Origin: Candidatus Dormiibacterota bacterium | Lineage (GTDB): Bacteria; Chloroflexota; Dormibacteria; UBA8260; Bog-877 | Assembly (NCBI GenBank): GCA_003164475.1 | Contig: PLTL01000086.1 | Span: forward strand, 1-18,666 | DNA: 18,666 bases | Direction of reading: 5' to 3' | Shown: in pieces, positions 15,746 to 18,666 of the stretch | Position numbering within the stretch: position 1 is the stretch's first letter | Layout: every line of letters starts with the position of its first letter | The notes under the pieces: model-generated | Seen by the model: the letters and a program-made list of their open reading frames with translations, nothing else | The model's database searches: none | What the model was told of the DNA's origin: nothing | Position numbers and translations under genes: made by a program

Positions 15746-16630
15746 TCAAAGCCCGCCGTCACCGCCGCTGCCGTCGGGGACGGCGGCTCGCAGTTCGGAA
15801 AGGTAAGCTCGCAGGCCCTCGCGCCAATCGGGAAGAGGCTGTTCTCCGAGCTCCCGCCACCGAGCGTTGTCGAGTACGGAGTAGGCGGGGCGAGGTGCCG
15901 GCGTCGGGTAGCCAGCGCCGCCGATCGCCTCCACGGTGACCTCCAGCCCGGCCCGGCGAACGATCGCCACCGCGAATTCGTGCCAGCTGCACGACCCGGC
16001 GTTGGTGAGGTGAAAGGTCCCGACCTCCCCCCGCTCCACGAGGCGCACGATCGCCGGTGCCAGGTGCCCAGTCCAGGTGGGCGACCCGTGCTGGTCGGCG
16101 ACGACGCGCAGGGGACCGCCGGCGCGGGCCAGACGGAGTATGGTGAGGACGAAGTTCGGCCCCTCCTGGCCGTAGAGCCAGGCGGTGCGCACCACCTGGT
16201 GCCGGCCCGCGGTCCGGCGGACCGCCTCCTCGCCGGCCAGCTTGGTCCGGCCGTAGGCACTCTGAGGGTGTGGATCGGCTGTCTCGCCGATCGGCTCCGT
16301 CGCGGTACCGTCGAAGACATAGTCGGTGCTCAGGTGGCAGAGGAGGATTCCCCTCTCGCTGCAGGCCTCGCCGAGGACCCGGGGACCGTCGCCGTTGACG
16401 CGGAGCGCCTCGGCCTCCGCTGTCTCGGCTGCATCCACGCGGGTCCAGGCGGCGCAATTGACCAGAGCGTCAGGACGGATGTCGTCGAGGAGAGCGGCCA
16501 CGCTGGCGGCATCGCAGATGTCGACGCTGTCGATGTCGTGACCGTAGCCCTGGTGCCGGGTCGAGCCCGAGAGCGTTGCCAGGAGCTCGCGGCCGAGTTG
16601 GCCGTGGGAGCCCACCACCTCGATGCGCAT
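15746..16630 (-). CDS. rfbD: dTDP-4-dehydrorhamnose reductase
   Basis: This 294-residue extended short-chain dehydrogenase reduces dTDP-4-dehydro-L-rhamnose to dTDP-L-rhamnose with NAD(P)H, the last step of dTDP-rhamnose synthesis in the cytoplasm. It shows the RmlD nucleotide-binding start MRIEVVGSHGQLGRE (GxxGxxG-like), NCAAWTRVDAAE (58-69), HLSTDYVFDG (99-108), the catalytic pair in YGRTK (126-130), RTAWLYG (148-154) and DQHGSPTWTGHLA (179-191). Length is normal for the family. The ATG at 16630 is seven bases after the rfbB stop and follows AGGCGG. An upstream reading to 16768 lies wholly inside rfbB and is not credible. The order rfbB-rfbD supports the assignment. Confidence 0.94.
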   Translation of the reverse strand: MRIEVVGSHGQLGRELLATLSGSTRHQGYGHDIDSVDICDAASVAALLDDIRPDALVNCAAWTRVDAAETAEAEALRVNGDGPRVLGEACSERGILLCHLSTDYVFDGTATEPIGETADPHPQSAYGRTKLAGEEAVRRTAGRHQVVRTAWLYGQEGPNFVLTILRLARAGGPLRVVADQHGSPTWTGHLAPAIVRLVERGEVGTFHLTNAGSCSWHEFAVAIVRRAGLEVTVEAIGGAGYPTPAPRPAYSVLDNARWRELGEQPLPDWREGLRAYLSELRAAVPDGSGGDGGL

Positions 16631-16637
16631 CGCCCGC

Positions 16638-17651
16638 CTAGGCCGCGCCGGAGGGCAGCGGCTTGTAGTTGCGCCGGTAGAATTGCCAGAACTCACCGCT
16701 CTTGAGCGGACGCCACCACTGCGGATGCTCGACGTACCAGCGAACCGTCCGCTCGATGCCCTCGTCAAAAGCGGCGGGAGAGGCCCAACCGAGGGCCGTC
16801 AGCTTGGTGCAGTCGAGTGCGTAGCGGCGGTCGTGGCCAGGGCGGTCATTGACCTGTTGCTTGAGCGCCTCCGGCTTGCCGAGCAAACGCAGGATCGTGT
16901 CGGCAACCGTGCGTCCGTTGATCTCGCCGCCAGCCCCGATGTTGTAGTCGCCGCCAACCTCGCCCTTCCGCAACGCGAGGTCGATGCCCCGGCAGTGGTC
17001 CTCAACAAGCAGATAGTCACGCACCGCAGAGCCGTCGCCGTAGATGGGCAGTGGCAGATCATCGATGGCATTGGTGATGAAGAGCGGGATGATCTTCTCG
17101 GGATACTGGTACCAGCCGTAGGTGTTGGCGCCTCGGGTGACGATGGCGGGAAAGCCGTAGGAGGCCCGGTACGCGCGCACCAGCATCTCGCCACCCGCCT
17201 TGCTCGCGCTGTACGGGCTGCGCGGGTTGATGGGGTCCGTCTCGCGGCTTCGGCCCTCGTTGACCTCGCCATAAACCTCGTCGGTGCTGACATGAAGGAA
17301 GCGCTGGTGCCCGTGGGCGCGTGCAGCCTCCATGAGCACATAGACACCGTAGACGTCGGTCTGGATGAACTGGCCCGGGGCCTCCAGCGAACGATCGACG
17401 TGGGACTCGGCCGCGAAGTTGACGATGACGTCGGATTCACCGGCCAGGGAACCGACGAGCTCGGCGTCACAGATGTCGCCGTGCACGAATCGGAACCGGG
17501 TATCGGACGCCACGGGATCCAGGTTGCGGAGGTTGCCCGCGTAGGTCAGCTTGTCGAGGACGACGACCTGATCCTCGGGATGCATCGCGAGGGTCATCCG
17601 GACGAACTCGCTGCCGATGAATCCCGCACCCCCGGTGATGAGGAGCCTCAT
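16638..17651 (-). CDS. rfbB: dTDP-glucose 4,6-dehydratase
   Basis: This 337-residue extended short-chain dehydrogenase converts dTDP-glucose to dTDP-4-dehydro-6-deoxyglucose using bound NAD. Numbering from ATG 17651, it has TGGAGFIGSEF (6-16), LDKLTYAGN (32-40), NFAAESHVDRS (78-88), STDEVYGE (122-129, holding the Thr-Asp-Glu catalytic set), YSASKAG (147-153), TRGANTYGWYQYPEK (172-186) and YGDGSAVRDYLLVEDHC (204-220). The usual NNYGP is here NTYGW, a small deviation. Length is typical. A GTG at 17666 would add five residues, but the family normally begins at MRLLITGGAG. It lies 22 bases after the small upstream gene and seven before rfbD. The companion genes rfbA and rfbC are not in the window. 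Confidence 0.95.
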   Translation of the reverse strand: MRLLITGGAGFIGSEFVRMTLAMHPEDQVVVLDKLTYAGNLRNLDPVASDTRFRFVHGDICDAELVGSLAGESDVIVNFAAESHVDRSLEAPGQFIQTDVYGVYVLMEAARAHGHQRFLHVSTDEVYGEVNEGRSRETDPINPRSPYSASKAGGEMLVRAYRASYGFPAIVTRGANTYGWYQYPEKIIPLFITNAIDDLPLPIYGDGSAVRDYLLVEDHCRGIDLALRKGEVGGDYNIGAGGEINGRTVADTILRLLGKPEALKQQVNDRPGHDRRYALDCTKLTALGWASPAAFDEGIERTVRWYVEHPQWWRPLKSGEFWQFYRRNYKPLPSGAA

Positions 17652-17673
17652 TCCGCCGTGCGCCACATGACCG

Positions 17674-18114
17674 TCAGACCAGCTCGAGGCGCTCGATGCG
17701 GCCCTCGCGGCAGTCCACGGTGGCGCTCAGGTGGTGGCTCAGCGGGCCGGCGGGCACCGGGGCCAGCGTCGGTCCCCAGACCACCTCGTCGTCGGCGACC
17801 TCCAGTTCGACGTCGACCTCGTCGGCACCGTCCTCCCGCCAGTAGGCGGCGGTCACGCAACGCTCTCCGCCGTCCGCCAGGGAATGGGCGGCGCGGCCGA
17901 TCAAGCGGTAGGTCTGCGGGTCGCCGCGCACCGCGTCGAGCGCCTGCGTGTCGAGGTACTCATCGAAGCGGGTCTGGTCGGGCGTGTCCAGCCGGGCCAA
18001 GTCGCCGAGGAGGCGGCTGAGCAGCTCCGAGACCCGGGTGGTCGCCGACGCCCGCACCGCCGCATCCTTGTCCCAGCCCTCATCGCGGGCCGGCTCCACA
18101 TGGATGAAGGTCAT
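17674..18114 (-). CDS. Small protein of unknown function, first gene of the rhamnose-glycan operon
   Basis: The 146-residue product is acidic and soluble-looking, without a signal peptide or membrane segment. Its first half is helical in look (VSELLSRLLGDLARLD near 28-43, FDEYLDTQALDAV), and its second half has alternating strands (CVTAAYWREDG, EVDVELEVADDEVVWGP, HHLSATVDCREGRIERLELV), suggesting an alpha then beta fold. I do not recognise the family. The start is firm: GGAGGGAGGAGAG directly precedes the ATG at 18114, the strongest ribosome site of the window, whereas the longer reading to 18147 would start inside it. It ends 22 bases before rfbB, so it is probably co-transcribed. Strong translation and first place in the operon would suit a regulatory or accessory role, but this is a guess. 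Confidence 0.7.
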   Translation of the reverse strand: MTFIHVEPARDEGWDKDAAVRASATTRVSELLSRLLGDLARLDTPDQTRFDEYLDTQALDAVRGDPQTYRLIGRAAHSLADGGERCVTAAYWREDGADEVDVELEVADDEVVWGPTLAPVPAGPLSHHLSATVDCREGRIERLELV

Positions 18115-18159
18115 CTCTCCTCCCTCCGGGCGACGCCGCGGCGCCACCCCGGACGCTGC

Positions 18160-18165
18160 ATGATA
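18160..18165 (-). promoter_or_regulatory. Possible -10 element TATCAT upstream of the rhamnose-glycan operon
   Basis: TATCAT on the minus strand lies 45 bases before the ATG at 18114, in the divergent gap of 177 bases, the place where the operon promoter is expected. No -35 consensus was found at 16-19 bases. Confidence 0.3.
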
Positions 18166-18277
18166 GTCCAGGTCGGCGTGTTTCCGGACCTTCTCCAGAT
18201 GGTGGAGGGTCGCCCCGCGTCGACCGTCCGCGATCTCTCAGGCCCTGCTCAATGGCGTCTCGGGGCGGAGCTCAGCC

Positions 18278-18283
18278 TAGACT
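18278..18283 (+). promoter_or_regulatory. Possible -10 element of a leaderless gene
   Basis: TAGACT fits the TANNNT form of high-GC Gram-positive promoters and ends eight bases before the GTG at 18292. That spacing would place the transcription start at or next to the start codon, and no ribosome site is present there. Confidence 0.25.
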
Positions 18284-18291
18284 GCCCCGAC

Positions 18292-18666
18292 GTGGAACCC
18301 GCCCGGAAAGACCACCACGGCGCGGGCCGAGCTGCCGCCACCGCCGGCACCGCTCTCCTCGGCCTCGTGCTCGCGGTGGCGATCGCACGGCTCAGCCGGC
18401 AGGTCCCGCTCAACTCGGACCAGGCCAGCTCGGTGCTGGAGGGCTGGGCCATGGCCCACGGCAACGTGCTGCTGGGCGGCTGGACCCTCCCCTCCGACAG
18501 CTTCTTCACCGACAAGCTCCCCCTGTTGGCCCTCCTAGAGTGGTTCCAGGGGCAGACCTCGGCTGTCGAGTACGAGGCCGCGGGCCTGCTCGGCGCCGGT
18601 GTCGTCCTGGTCGGCATCTGGCTGGCGGGCGGCCGGCTCCGGGGCCGGACCCGGGCGGTGGCCATG
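18292..18666 (+). CDS. Polytopic membrane protein, 5' part only (runs off the window)
   Basis: From GTG 18292 the frame is open to the window end (125 codons, no stop). After about 15 polar residues comes a membrane segment (TALLGLVLAVAIARL), then an outer loop, LNSDQASSVLEGWAMAHGNVLLGGWTLPSD, and a second hydrophobic segment (GLLGAGVVLVGIWLAGG). The SDQAS...W.M.HGN.LL.GWTL pattern resembles a family of large actinobacterial membrane proteins, possibly GT-C-like, in which the loop acidic residue sits where GT-C enzymes keep their catalytic acid. The function is not established. It diverges from the rhamnose-glycan operon. The start lacks a ribosome site, and the frame remains open further upstream, so the true start could differ. 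Confidence 0.65.
   Translation, partial: MEPARKDHHGAGRAAATAGTALLGLVLAVAIARLSRQVPLNSDQASSVLEGWAMAHGNVLLGGWTLPSDSFFTDKLPLLALLEWFQGQTSAVEYEAAGLLGAGVVLVGIWLAGGRLRGRTRAVAM

Noticed and set aside
16623..18020. 465-residue plus-strand open frame opposite rfbB and the small gene
   Set aside because: It covers two genes on the other strand, and its composition changes abruptly to Arg/Pro-rich where it passes rfbB. No domain was seen.

Overview
This is a GC-rich window whose genes use GTG and TTG starts alongside ATG, carry short purine-rich ribosome sites, and encode arginine- and alanine-rich proteins. Together with the protein families seen (Rv2525c/DUF1906-type glycoside-hydrolase-like domain, DUF4232 lipoprotein, large polytopic GT-C-like proteins, dTDP-rhamnose genes) this suggests a soil-type member of Actinomycetota or a neighbouring high-GC lineage such as Candidatus Dormibacterota. 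The sequence alone does not separate these. No RNA genes, CRISPR arrays, insertion sequences, transposases, integrases or phage genes were found.

Layout, left to right. (1) 78-3680 (-) encodes a 1200-residue exported protein: a signal anchor, a DUF1906-like domain, then about 14 tandem repeats of up to 66 residues. (2) 3870-4574 (-) encodes a probable DUF4232 lipoprotein. The gap between these two genes holds three stem-loops, one of them directly upstream of the repeat gene's ribosome site. (3) 4679-5739 (+) is a decayed SAM methyltransferase gene with three frame changes and one in-frame stop. It is followed at 5784-5975 (-) by a broken piece of a GT39/ArnT-like gene, a paralogue of the intact one at 9046-10725. 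(4) 5996-6793 (-) is a family 2 glycosyltransferase of the polyprenyl-phosphate sugar transferase type. (5) 7061-9028 (+) is a large polytopic membrane protein, converging through a compact stem-loop on the next operon.

(6) 18114 down to 9046 (-) reads as one tightly packed seven-gene operon: a small protein of unknown function, rfbB (dTDP-glucose 4,6-dehydratase), rfbD (dTDP-4-dehydrorhamnose reductase), a methyltransferase-like/GT2 fusion, a GT4 glycosyltransferase joined by an ATGA overlap, a second polytopic protein paralogous to (5), and an ArnT-like GT-C protein. (7) At the right edge a divergent (+) gene for another membrane protein runs out of the window.

Read together, this is a cell-envelope glycan locus. 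rfbB and rfbD supply the last part of dTDP-L-rhamnose synthesis. The GT2 and GT4 enzymes would build a rhamnose-containing glycan at the cytoplasmic face. The polytopic proteins would act on polyprenyl-linked sugars or glycans at the outer face. The exported repeat protein may bind or process the envelope polymer. rfbA and rfbC are not in the window. The stretch 4.7-6.0 kb is a small graveyard of glycan-gene remnants, which suggests turnover of this locus by duplication and loss. No clearly new defence or mobile system was recognised. The most unusual element is the repeat array of the 1200-residue protein.
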